Of a DNA stretch of 56,227 nucleotides, positions 48,168 to 54,911 are shown piece after piece. A model generated the notes under the pieces. It did no database searches and had not been told where the DNA came from. It worked only from the letters and a program-made list of their open reading frames with translations. The stretch covers positions 1-56,227 of IMG/VR virus record IMGVR_UViG_3300031885_000017, one strand, 5' to 3'. Numbering within the stretch: the first letter of the stretch is position 1; each line of letters starts with the position of its first letter. The position numbers and the translations under genes were made by a program. Origin of the DNA: a virus.

Positions 48168-48364
48168 GTCTTGGCCTCCTCTATCGCCGTCTTCGCCAGT
48201 CCTGCCGCCCGCTGTATGGCCTCCTGTACGTCAACAGAGAGGCCCTTCCAGGATCGCAAGTAGGGCAATGCTGCTTCGAGCGCCGCCAGGAGTTTGGTGT
48301 TGCGATCCCGTAGACGATCCCGTTCCTCTTCGATTGTGACTGGCCCCTTGATCAGTCCACCCAT
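48158..48364 (-). CDS. Helical hypothetical protein
   Basis: 68 residues. EEERDRLRDRNTKLLAALEAAL is a short coiled coil, then VQEAIQRAAGLAKTAIEEAK. Possibly a partner of the downstream helical protein. The leader before it contains CAGAAGGGAGG. Confidence 0.5.
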   Translation of the reverse strand: MGGLIKGPVTIEEERDRLRDRNTKLLAALEAALPYLRSWKGLSVDVQEAIQRAAGLAKTAIEEAKTWV

Positions 48365-48434
48365 AACTTACCTCCCTTCTGTTTCAGATTCTGGCGCTGC
48401 CACGTCCTGGGATGTGTTTGGGGCCATCCTGGGT

Positions 48435-48779
48435 CTATTCACACGCTCCTCTCAGTGCATCCAAGAGCCGTAGGGCTTCGTCACGCTCTATGCCTTCAAT
48501 GGCGACATCCTCTGTCCCATTCTCCTTTAGCGTCGCGCACGCCGTCGCCCAGATAGCCGGATCAAGCGCCATTGCTTCGCGGAAAGGTGCCGCCAATTCA
48601 TCGTCAGCAACCGCTTCAGGAATTGCTGTGGCCTCTAGGGTAGGTGTAGGCGTGCTAGCCGCCTGGGTTGCTGTGGCTGCTTCCTGTGTAGGGGCAACCT
48701 CTGGTGTCATTGGTGCTCCCCTTGAGGAGCACGCTGCCAGGATTAAGGGAATGATGGCTGCCAGCCAGAGTCGTTTCAT
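48435..48779 (-). CDS. Small lipoprotein
   Basis: 114 residues. MKRLWLAAIIPLILAACSSRG is a lipoprotein signal with Cys17. A Thr/Pro/Ala-rich linker (EAATATQAASTPTPTLEAT) spans about 30-55, then a helical acidic C-terminal domain (AAPFREAMALDPAIWATACA, ERDEALRLLDAL). Predicted to sit on the outer face of the membrane; candidate superinfection-exclusion or lysogenic-conversion protein. Confidence 0.62.
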   Translation of the reverse strand: MKRLWLAAIIPLILAACSSRGAPMTPEVAPTQEAATATQAASTPTPTLEATAIPEAVADDELAAPFREAMALDPAIWATACATLKENGTEDVAIEGIERDEALRLLDALRGACE

Positions 48780-48794
48780 GCTACCTTCTCCTTC

Positions 48795-49010
48795 CTATCT
48801 CCCTTCTGCTTCAGTGCCGGTTAGGTCCAGGTGCCGAAGGGCAGACCGGCGCCGCCCCTCGTTGTCAACGTCTGCGCCGGGCACCCACCCACAGATGAAA
48901 CACCACCCGGCTTTCGCCCAGGTCGCGTCTTCAGTGGGGATGTCGTTCTCCTTGGCGCACTGCGTACAGACGTGTTGCACTACGTTGCCGTCAACTATTC
49001 TGATTAGCAT
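48795..49010 (-). CDS. Small zinc-binding protein
   Basis: 71 residues. VQHVCTQCAKENDIP and AGWCFICGWVPG form a two-knuckle zinc site, followed by a charged tail with RRRSALRHLDL. Downstream of a CAGAAGGGAGATAGG leader shared with other genes here. Confidence 0.53.
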   Translation of the reverse strand: MLIRIVDGNVVQHVCTQCAKENDIPTEDATWAKAGWCFICGWVPGADVDNEGRRRSALRHLDLTGTEAEGR

Positions 49011-49020
49011 GGTTTCCGCC

Positions 49021-49215
49021 TTACGCTACGGGGATGTTCTCTATCTCCCCCAGGTCGTACCACTCAGCCGTCTCGTCTAAATCCGGCTCGAAGATTGACC
49101 CGCCCTGTGCTATCCGATCCGCCGGGTCTATGTCCGGCGGCTCTCCGTCCGTGGTCCGGGTTGGGAAGAGGTCTACCCCATGCTTGTGCTCGTGTACGAG
49201 AATCCAGAGTTTCAT
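49021..49215 (-). CDS. Hypothetical acidic protein
   Basis: 64 residues from ATG 49215, which overlaps the upstream TGA in ATGA. KLWILVHEHKHGVDLFPTRT, then IFEPDLDETAEWYDLGEI. I recall 'W.LV.EHK.G......RT....' proteins from phages; no function known. Confidence 0.57.
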   Translation of the reverse strand: MKLWILVHEHKHGVDLFPTRTTDGEPPDIDPADRIAQGGSIFEPDLDETAEWYDLGEIENIPVA

Positions 49216-49538
49216 TTCCTTCTCCTTGCAACTTCCTTCTCTAGCTGCTTGCTGCACCACAAGAAGCGGTGCTGGTAGGGAATGATTGAGCCGCAGATGT
49301 GGCACGGTGCGGGTTCCCGCCGTGCGAACCGGGCCGCCAGACCGTCGAAGCCCACGGGCGCGGTGTAGTTGTCCGGCGCTAGGTGGGTGCTCGCCGGGTC
49401 CGGGTAGTCCGGCCCCAGGACAAGTCTTCTCAGCGGCTCAACGATTCTCACTTCTCTTAGGCCTTCGCTCCCGGCCCGGAGGCTCTGTATCCGGGCCGGA
49501 GTGCCAGGGTCGAAGACTGGACCCGGTGAAGCCGACAA
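49212..49538 (-). CDS. Hypothetical protein with Cys pair
   Basis: 108 residues from TTG 49538, without a convincing ribosome-binding site, so the N-terminus may be shorter. PAPCHICGSIIPYQHRFLWCS near the C-terminus is a short zinc finger; the preceding part is Pro/Arg-rich. Confidence 0.42.
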   Translation of the reverse strand: MSASPGPVFDPGTPARIQSLRAGSEGLREVRIVEPLRRLVLGPDYPDPASTHLAPDNYTAPVGFDGLAARFARREPAPCHICGSIIPYQHRFLWCSKQLEKEVARRRK

Positions 49539-49554
49539 TCTTATGCCGCTCGCC

Positions 49555-49839
49555 CTAGCGCACGCCTACCCCCTTTCCTAACTCTGGTAGGAGGCGGGCC
49601 AGCGCTTCGTACTCTAGCTTTGCCTCCCGGTCGCCGCGTTCAGCCTGTTCCTTCGCGTGATCCCTGCGGTGGGCTATCGCCTCAGTTGGACTTTCCCCAA
49701 CATGCTGTCGGGCCACTAACTCGCCAGCCAACCGATTCAGCCGCCAGGCCGCCATGTATGCCTCACTCTTCGCTTGGCCCTCTACTTCCTTCGCGGCCTG
49801 TTCGAGCCGCCACTGCCACAGGGTGCATTCGATTGTCAT
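49555..49839 (-). CDS. Helical hypothetical protein
   Basis: 94 residues. ATG 49839 overlaps the upstream TGA in ATGA. TLWQWRLEQAAKEVEGQAKS, YMAAWRLNRLAGELV, RRDHAKEQAERGDREAKLEY: helical, charged and coiled-coil-like. Function unknown. Confidence 0.55.
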   Translation of the reverse strand: MTIECTLWQWRLEQAAKEVEGQAKSEAYMAAWRLNRLAGELVARQHVGESPTEAIAHRRDHAKEQAERGDREAKLEYEALARLLPELGKGVGVR

Positions 49840-50036
49840 TGGGCAGCCTCCTTGGTGATCGCCACATGGAGGGCGGCACGGCACTCTCGGACGGTATGCC
49901 GGAGCGTACCGATCCGCTTCTCACTGTTAGCCGCCTGATGTAGCTCGTCTGCTACGATCTTCGCCACGTCTAGGAGCGTGGCATTAGGTGGTATGCGCTC
50001 ACAGAGCGGGCCAAACCCGAATCCTAGTGCGTTCAT
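49836..50036 (-). CDS. Hypothetical protein
   Basis: 66 residues. MNALGFGFGPLCERIPPNAT, then LLDVAKIVADELHQAANSEK and TLRHTVRECRAALHVAI. Helical C-terminus. 4-nt overlaps with both neighbours. Confidence 0.52.
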   Translation of the reverse strand: MNALGFGFGPLCERIPPNATLLDVAKIVADELHQAANSEKRIGTLRHTVRECRAALHVAITKEAAQ

Positions 50037-50443
50037 CCCGGCCCCCTCGCCTGAGCTTCCTTGACCGTCTCAACGATCTCCGGGACGCCGCTCTCTATGT
50101 AGCCCAGGCGGGCGTCTAGCTCCGGCCAGCCGGAGGGCTTCAGGGCAACCCAAACGTCCGGCGTGAAGTTGTAGGGCACGAAATGGGAGATGATCTGCCC
50201 GCCCCACCTTACGATGCTGAATGAGAACGCCCCCTGCCCTTTGGCATCGTCGCCATCAAACGCTTCGCCGTCCTCTAGCATTAGAGACAGGTCGATAGCG
50301 TCCTCGCCCTCGCCTACTGCTAGGTGGAAGCCGTAGTCGTCGGCGTTGTCTTCCCAGTCCTCCCCGCCCAGCTCGGCCTTCAGTGCCTTGATTGCCTGCT
50401 GGAGCCGTGGGCGGAAGTGCTTATAGGTGCTCAGGTACGTCAT
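50033..50443 (-). CDS. Hypothetical acidic protein
   Basis: 136 residues from ATG 50443 after GGGGAGAGAAG. LSTYKHFRPRLQQAIKALKAEL, then FHLAVGEGEDAIDLSLMLED and FSFSIVRWGGQIISHFVPYN. Acidic alpha/beta protein with a central sheet. No known family. Confidence 0.58.
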   Translation of the reverse strand: MTYLSTYKHFRPRLQQAIKALKAELGGEDWEDNADDYGFHLAVGEGEDAIDLSLMLEDGEAFDGDDAKGQGAFSFSIVRWGGQIISHFVPYNFTPDVWVALKPSGWPELDARLGYIESGVPEIVETVKEAQARGPG

Positions 50444-50489
50444 TTGCTTCTCTCCCCTCTGTGCGCTCGCCGCGCACGTTGCCGCTGGC

Positions 50490-50618
50490 CTACAGGTGGA
50501 AGCGCCGGGCGCTGTCGCCCGTTCTCCCATGCCGACAGGCCACGGGCTTTGCATTATTAGGATTAGCTACCCTACACCCGCATATCAGACAGGCCACCAT
50601 GCCCATGACCTCGCGCAT
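50490..50618 (-). CDS. Small Cys-rich protein
   Basis: 42 residues from ATG 50618, or 36 from ATG 50600, which has a better site (GAGG 8 nt upstream). ACLICGCRVANPNNAKPVAC followed by RHG gives a plausible zinc knuckle. Weakly supported because the start is unclear. Confidence 0.4.
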   Translation of the reverse strand: MREVMGMVACLICGCRVANPNNAKPVACRHGRTGDSARRFHL

Positions 50619-50668
50619 GATGGGCCGCTGACAGCGGCAGTAGGCGGTAAAGCCCGGACTGCCCGCTC

Positions 50669-51139
50669 TCACTGCGCCACCCCTACCACTAGAGCTGCGA
50701 GCCGGTGTCCGGGTGGGTGTCCCCATACCCGGCGGGTTCCGTGATCGTAGTCCACAACGTAGCCGTGGCCTGTGTCTGCGCCGCTGATTGCGGCGGCCAG
50801 CGGCACAAGGCGGTTGCTATTCCACCGGCGTAAGAAGCCCAAGATTCGCCAGTCTGAGTAGGTGAATCCGCTGGGGCCATCACTCCGATTGCTCACGTCG
50901 CCGTCCGGGGTAAGGCTGTAGACCGTGCCATCCCGTAGGCGCATGGTGATCTGACTTGCCGCCGCTGGCCCCTTGCCATCCGCCCATGAGCCGCTGACAG
51001 CGGCAAGGTAGGCGGCACCGTTCCGGGGCGCTCCCAGACATGCACAAGTAGGGCATTGCGCCACTTGCACGATGCTCTGACAGAGCCCCCGGCAGGTGTA
51101 GAAACACCCGCAGCTTGGGCAATAGTGAACCTTGATCAC
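50669..51139 (-). CDS. Protein with N-terminal zinc ribbon
   Basis: 156 residues from GTG 51139, preceded by GAAGGGAGAGGG. HYCPSCGCFYTCRGLC and QCPTCACLG at 6-37 give a double zinc site. The C-terminal part alternates strands (YLAAVSGSWADGKGP, ITMRLRDGTVYSLTPDGDV, GYVVDYDHGTRRVWG) suggesting a small beta domain. Function unknown. Confidence 0.52.
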   Translation of the reverse strand: MIKVHYCPSCGCFYTCRGLCQSIVQVAQCPTCACLGAPRNGAAYLAAVSGSWADGKGPAAASQITMRLRDGTVYSLTPDGDVSNRSDGPSGFTYSDWRILGFLRRWNSNRLVPLAAAISGADTGHGYVVDYDHGTRRVWGHPPGHRLAALVVGVAQ

Positions 51140-51282
51140 GGTGTCCCTCTCCCTTCAGGTGGCCGGGTTAGCAGATTCGCCGTCTGCTAGTGGCCTCTAT
51201 AGTATCGGCACGTGGGCCGGATTCTTGAATCCTCCCCCAAGACCAACAGGCCACCCTCCCCCGTGCTATACGACCTTTGCTC

Positions 51283-51492
51283 CTAAGCACCCCCGGCGAT
51301 AATTGTTGCCTTGATTGCCTGGGCGTGGGATATGAACTCGTCCAGGATGGCAAGCGTAAAGTCACGGGGCGAGTCTGCTACGTCTTCCTCGCAGCCGTCC
51401 AGAGCATCGACTAGGGTTTCGTAGATGGCCGCGTATTCAGACGCCCCCACCATCTTGGGGTCTGTCAGTCCGAAATCTTCCGGGTGTGCCAC
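51283..51492 (-). CDS. Hypothetical protein
   Basis: 69 residues from GTG 51492 (GAGGGAAGG upstream). MVGASEYAAIYETLVDALDG, CEEDVADSPRDFTLAILDEF and a helix ISHAQAIKATI. Acidic and helical. Followed by 143 bp without a gene, which holds one TAGTATCGGC site at 51,200-51,209 and a small GCAGA/TCTGC hairpin. Confidence 0.53.
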   Translation of the reverse strand: MAHPEDFGLTDPKMVGASEYAAIYETLVDALDGCEEDVADSPRDFTLAILDEFISHAQAIKATIIAGGA

Positions 51493-51530
51493 TGTACCTT
51501 CCCTCTTTTCTGTTTACGTTCTGGCTCGTC

Positions 51531-51575
51531 GTTTGTTGCTCTTGGGGTCAAACCCCACGAGCAAGCAACAAGCAA
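51531..51575 (-). terminator. Long imperfect hairpin between small genes
   Basis: TGGGGT-CAA-ACCCCA (51543-51557) is the core, extended by GCTC/GAGC and by TTGTT/AACAA-type pairing to about 15 bp in all. No T-tract on either strand; perhaps an RNA-processing or attenuation element between the genes at 51,592 and 51,283. Confidence 0.42.
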
Positions 51576-51591
51576 ACCCAAGAGGAACCTT

Positions 51592-51732
51592 CTACCCCTT
51601 CTTAGCTTCCAACCGGGGCTCTAGGTAGTAGGTCACTGCCCGAACGAGCGGCTTCGACAGTCCCCCGGCAGCTCTCGCCTTCAGTGAGTACCTGGACTTG
51701 AGTGCCTTGTTGTCAACTTTGTCTTTTGGCAT
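51592..51732 (-). CDS. 46-residue basic hypothetical protein
   Basis: ATG 51732 with AGGAG 9 nt upstream. Reads MPKDKVDNKALKSRYSLKAR then AAGGLSKPLVRAVTYYLEPR and LEAKKG. Lysine/arginine-rich, one helix. It fills the space between a strong hairpin and the next gene. Confidence 0.47.
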   Translation of the reverse strand: MPKDKVDNKALKSRYSLKARAAGGLSKPLVRAVTYYLEPRLEAKKG

Positions 51733-51744
51733 GGGTCAGGGCTC

Positions 51745-51999
51745 CTATTCAGCCTCATCCGGTTCGTACTCAGACCAATCGAAGAGGCCGATGCATCCGT
51801 ACTCGGCACCGATCTCGTCCGGGCTCTTCCAGGCGTCCGGGAACACTGGCAGGCGGTACTCCTGGTGATCGATGTCGAATACTAGTGTCTCTTGTCGGAT
51901 GCTACTCCCACCGAATCCGATGAAGTGAGCGCCGGGCGGTGCTGTCTTCTGTAACTTGGCGATCCGGCGGGTCCGATAGCCGCCTTTTCCTCTCGGCAT
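51745..51999 (-). CDS. Hypothetical protein
   Basis: 84 residues from ATG 51999 after GGAGGGAGAAG. A basic N-terminus (PRGKGGYRTRRIAKLQK) precedes GAHFIGFGGSSIRQETLVFD and an acidic C-terminus (DEIGAEYGCIGLFDW). First gene downstream of the repeat-rich region at 52,000-52,927. Confidence 0.55.
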   Translation of the reverse strand: MPRGKGGYRTRRIAKLQKTAPPGAHFIGFGGSSIRQETLVFDIDHQEYRLPVFPDAWKSPDEIGAEYGCIGLFDWSEYEPDEAE

Positions 52000-52209
52000 G
52001 TTGGCTTCTCCCTCCTGCTTTGATCCTTGCCTCTGCCGCCCAGAGCCATCATTCTGGGTTTCCGCGCTCCTGGTGTCCTACTCTTGGCGCATACGGCAAT
52101 CGGCAGAGGCAAGGGCCAAAGGCCCGTATTCTGTTGTGAAGGAGGGGGGCATCCCTGCCCCTGTATGCGGCTTTTCCTTGTCGCTCTTAGTATCGGCCCG
52201 GTTGCCCCA

Positions 52210-52384
52210 TTCCTAATAGGGCTAGGGTGACGGTTGAGTGACATCCCTAATAGAGATAGCACATCCGGGGCCGCTTGTCAAGGGGGTAGGCCGGGAAACT
52301 TTCAGGAAGGCATACCACCTTAGGGCTCAGGTTCAGCCCCTAATAGAGCTAGCGCCCATTGCCTTGTGTCCCTAATAGTGCTAG
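52210..52384 (-). repeat. Four operator-like repeats, right cluster
   Basis: Copies at 52210-52225, 52244-52259, 52337-52352 and 52369-52384, all the same way round (+ strand consensus TCCCTAATAGNGCTAG). Start-to-start spacings are 34, 93 and 32 bp. Same family as in 39,971-40,246. Confidence 0.72.
52253..52281 (-). promoter_or_regulatory. Promoter for the small-gene operon
   Basis: On the - strand, TTGACA (52281-52276), a 17-bp spacer and TATCTC (52258-52253). The -10 lies inside an operator-like repeat (52244-52259), consistent with repression by whatever reads that repeat. Confidence 0.5.
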
Positions 52385-52696
52385 GCCCATTGCGCCACCC
52401 TACCCCATGCCCAAAGCACCAGGACAACAGCCAACAGCCAACAGCCACCGAACCAGAGACAAGGGGTATGCCCTATCCTGTGTTGCGTTGCACGCTACGC
52501 AAGGGCCAGGTTCCTCCGGTCCATCCGCCTATGCCCCTTATCCTTTGGCTGCCAGCCCCTTGCCTCTTGCTCTGAGGTTCTTTGGTCTAGTTCTGGTATG
52601 ACATGGCTTTGGTATCTCTACGGTGTCGTTTGGTTTCTGCTTCTGTTTCGCTTCTGTATCTGATGTCTCATGCAAAAAGTTACAATTTTCGGCTTA

Positions 52697-52846
52697 GGGG
52701 CCCCGGAGCCTCCGTACCTTCGCTGTGGGTACAAGAATACTCAGCCAACGAACTTGTACCCTTTGTGTGGGGCCCCGACCAAAGCAAGAGACCATTAGCC
52801 CCTAGGCTAAAATTAGCTTCCAGGCTAAATATCGCCCAGGGGCCCC
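52697..52846. repeat. Three GGGGCCCC palindromes and a tandem 18-bp repeat
   Basis: GGGGCCCC at 52697-52704, 52769-52776 and 52839-52846, spaced 72 and 70 bp. Between the last two, ATTAGCCCCTAGGCTAAA (52794-52811) is followed directly by ATTAGCTTCCAGGCTAAA (52812-52829), each an inverted repeat TTAGCC/GGCTAA or a diverged form of it. Confidence 0.6.
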
Positions 52847-52927
52847 AGCCGGTTAAGGGAGAAATCGCACACTCTCTTACCCTACGCGATTACTCTCGCA
52901 ACCGTGAGCTGCTGCTGGCCTCAGTTC

Positions 52928-53053
52928 CTACAGTAGAAGTCGGTCTTTGATGAGGAAGTAGACCGCGGCACCGTTGAGGAGAAGCCATGTACCGGCGCCG
53001 ATGAGGAGGCAGCGGATGAGGAGGTAGGCGGAGGCGGGTACGCTGTGGGGCAT
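52928..53053 (-). CDS. 41-residue membrane protein
   Basis: ATG 53053 with AGGAGG 5 nt upstream. Reads MPHSVPASAYLLIRCLLIGA then GTWLLLNGAAVYFLIKDRLL. One long or two short hydrophobic helices and a basic C-terminus. Last gene of the early operon. Confidence 0.5.
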   Translation of the reverse strand: MPHSVPASAYLLIRCLLIGAGTWLLLNGAAVYFLIKDRLLL

Positions 53054-53071
53054 GGGATCCTCCTGCCTCTA

Positions 53072-53332
53072 TTATCGGCGGGATTGCTGGTAGATGCAGG
53101 AGGGGCAGGTTCCGAGGTGTTCTCGGTAGTGGATGGGGCAGTAGTAGACGCGCTTGATGTCTGCGGGGATTGGCGGTAGGCCCTCCGCCACCGACTGTCC
53201 ATCCTTCACAGTGAAGAAGACGCCGCACGGGTAGCAGTGCCACTCGCCGGAGCGCGTGAGCGGGGAACTTACGTCCCGCTTGAGGCCGCACTTGGGGCAG
53301 CGGGGATAGGTGGCTAGGTTGCGGCCGCCCAT
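53072..53332 (-). CDS. Double zinc-ribbon protein
   Basis: 86 residues. YPRCPKCGLKRDVSSPLTRSGEWHCYPCGVFF gives one Cys4 ribbon and VYYCPIHYREHLGTCPSC a second Cys/His site. Probably a nucleic-acid or protein adaptor. Downstream member of the early operon. Confidence 0.6.
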   Translation of the reverse strand: MGGRNLATYPRCPKCGLKRDVSSPLTRSGEWHCYPCGVFFTVKDGQSVAEGLPPIPADIKRVYYCPIHYREHLGTCPSCIYQQSRR

Positions 53333-53800
53333 CTAGTCGTCTCCTTGTGTGCAGATGGGTGAAGTTTCTTCGGGCCTCTGCACACCCCACGATTCGGGGA
53401 ACTCCCACAGAGGCCTCTCGGCGCCGTCGGTGAAGATAAGGGGTACATCCGGACGGAGTTTCATCAGTACGTGGCCGAGCAGGACGCGATGGCAATAGAG
53501 TTTGGTATGGGGCTGCTGGCGGGCCGTGGTACACCAGCAGCAAAGGGTAAGGTCAACGGCAGGGTCCAGGGTGTCGGCCCAAGCCGTAAGCCGCGTCCAG
53601 ACCTCTTCGCTGGCCAGGTAGTCGAGGTAGCGGGCCCTGAAGGTATCGGGGTCGAGGTGGCGGAGGGCGTTGCCCTGGGTGTCGCGGGCGCCGAGGAAGG
53701 ATAGGGTGCGCTTGTCGCCGGTGAAGGAGTCGGGCGCCCAGCGTGCGATGGAGTAGCGGGGCCCCTTACCGGGGCCGAAGAAGGAGGAAAGGTAGATCAT
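53333..53800 (-). CDS. DUF488-like protein
   Basis: 155 residues; ATG 53800 overlaps the upstream TGA in ATGA. MIYLSSFFGPG and YSIARWAPDSF at the start, LTLCCWCTTARQQPHTKLYCHRVLLGHVL near 90-118. The 'L.C.C.......CHR..L...L' pattern resembles DUF488-type proteins, in which Cys and His line a pocket. The function of that family is unclear. Confidence 0.6.
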   Translation of the reverse strand: MIYLSSFFGPGKGPRYSIARWAPDSFTGDKRTLSFLGARDTQGNALRHLDPDTFRARYLDYLASEEVWTRLTAWADTLDPAVDLTLCCWCTTARQQPHTKLYCHRVLLGHVLMKLRPDVPLIFTDGAERPLWEFPESWGVQRPEETSPICTQGDD

Positions 53801-54117
53801 TTCTCTGGGATCCTCTGTAGGCCTGCCTCCCGCAGGTCGTTGTCGTTCAGGGCACGGAGCCCTTCGGGGCTGATGGCCCACTCGCGGATGTAGTCATCCC
53901 ACACCGGGCGGATGAGGCCGCGCTTCCAGAGCTTGCCGAGGTATCCTCCCCCTGCCATTGCCATCATCACGCCCTTGGAGGCCCCGTTGGGACCGCACTT
54001 GTGTATCCGGTTGTGTCCGGGGCTATCGGGCCACATGAGGTCGGCGAAGCGACCCGGCGTGATGCGGCCGTGGTCGCGGATGATCTCAAGGGCTCTTCGC
54101 TGAGGTTGCGTTAGCAC
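53797..54117 (-). CDS. Winged-helix phage protein
   Basis: 106 residues from GTG 54117. LTQPQRRALEIIRDHGRITPGRFADLMWPDS, then GGGYLGKLWKRGLIRPV and WAISPEGLRALND: a winged helix with a long loop (HNRIHKCGPNGASKG). I recall the same layout in other phage early regions. Likely an early DNA-binding regulator. Confidence 0.67.
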   Translation of the reverse strand: MLTQPQRRALEIIRDHGRITPGRFADLMWPDSPGHNRIHKCGPNGASKGVMMAMAGGGYLGKLWKRGLIRPVWDDYIREWAISPEGLRALNDNDLREAGLQRIPEK

Positions 54118-54122
54118 TCGTC

Positions 54123-54401
54123 CTACCCTCCAGAATGTGGGCAGCCGCCGGATCGCTGGTTCTCGGCCAGGGTAGTGAGGGTGTCAATTAGACAGAGGTA
54201 GCACTCCCACCACCAAGTTCCTGAACCCACAGGGTTCCCTTGCTCCTGACACCCGCGGCAGTTGGCGATGTGCTCCGCGTCCCGTTCTCCGTAGACCTCG
54301 AAGTAGGGGGCGAAGAGACGGCGCCGGTGGCAACGGTCACAGCGGGCCAGGAGACGGAAGGTAGGGTCTACGACCCAGGAACGGATGGGTGGAAGTGGCA
54401 T
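54123..54401 (-). CDS. Zinc-binding protein
   Basis: 92 residues. RLLARCDRCHRRRLFAPYFE, HIANCRGCQEQGN and WWECYLCLIDTL hold three Cys pairs for one or two zinc ions. Early operon. Function unknown. Confidence 0.58.
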   Translation of the reverse strand: MPLPPIRSWVVDPTFRLLARCDRCHRRRLFAPYFEVYGERDAEHIANCRGCQEQGNPVGSGTWWWECYLCLIDTLTTLAENQRSGGCPHSGG

Positions 54402-54405
54402 GTTC

Positions 54406-54603
54406 CTATCCGCCGGGGGTCAATATGGGGTGGTAGAAGAAGATGGGCTTGTTGTCGGGGCGCCGGATCACGATCTCCGTTCGGGAGGGGTCAATGCTGA
54501 TCTGAAACCGGGCTGCCAACACTGCACTCCGGGCGCTTTTGTGTCCAACACCCCCGGCGTATCCGGTGGGGAACAGCGTGTATTCGTCGTAGGTGTAGGT
54601 CAT
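54406..54603 (-). CDS. First gene of the early operon, unknown function
   Basis: 65 residues from ATG 54603 with GAGGAG upstream; a longer frame from 54855 would start upstream of the promoter. MTYTYDEYTLFPTGYAGGVG, RSAVLAARFQISIDPSRTEI, VIRRPDNKPIFFYHP: a small alpha/beta protein. It has a leader of about 190 nt with a CCAGCC/GGCTGG hairpin. Confidence 0.57.
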   Translation of the reverse strand: MTYTYDEYTLFPTGYAGGVGHKSARSAVLAARFQISIDPSRTEIVIRRPDNKPIFFYHPILTPGG

Positions 54604-54803
54604 TGCCTTCTCCTCGATGGATGGAGGATCCGCCCCGTCAACGGAGCAAACCCTCCACCACCGCACATCTGGAGTCTCACCCCATAACCCCATGTCCCAG
54701 GTGCGTGCCCGAAGGCCGCTTCTCATTTCTCCCCGACTGGCCTGGCCGGGGCTACCAGCCGCTAGCAGGCTGGCCCGATAATTCGCCTGGGCTTTCCACC
54801 TTG

Positions 54804-54833
54804 ATTGTACCAAGGCGACTTCGCCATTTGCAA
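54804..54833 (-). promoter_or_regulatory. Early leftward promoter
   Basis: On the - strand, TTGCAA (54833-54828), an 18-bp spacer and TACAAT (54809-54804, 5 of 6 matches). The spacer holds the palindrome GGCGA-CT-TCGCC (54814-54825), a candidate repressor site between -35 and -10. Confidence 0.6.
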
Positions 54834-54845
54834 CATCGCTTCTTG

Positions 54846-54865
54846 TATCAGCCATTTGGCCGATA
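54846..54865. promoter_or_regulatory. 20-bp operator-like palindrome
   Basis: TATCAGCCATTTGGCCGATA is symmetric at 16 of 20 positions and lies 12 bp upstream of the early -35. One half overlaps GCCGATACTA (54859-54868), a 10-mer also present inverted at 51,200 and 52,188. Confidence 0.5.
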
Positions 54866-54911
54866 CTAGAAGGGGAGATGGCTGTGAACCAGGGAGGGTT
54901 GATGAAATTAC

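Larger units (their letters stand above)
52000..52927 (-). promoter_or_regulatory. 928-bp gene-free regulatory region
   Basis: No frame on either strand looks coding. It holds four operator-like repeats, a sigma70-like promoter for the small-gene operon, a GGGGCA/TGCCCC hairpin near 52,147, three copies of a 7-bp AACAGCC unit near 52,428-52,448, two tandem 18-bp repeats, three GGGGCCCC palindromes and one TAGTATCGGC site. It could contain a replication origin. Confidence 0.55.

Noticed and set aside
52603-52950. 115-codon + strand frame in the gene-free region
   Set aside because: Amino-acid composition is unlike a folded protein, there is no ribosome-binding site, and it runs through palindromes and repeats.
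54406-54855. 149-codon version of the first early gene
   Set aside because: Its ATG at 54855 lies upstream of the predicted promoter; ATG 54603 has a GAGGAG site.
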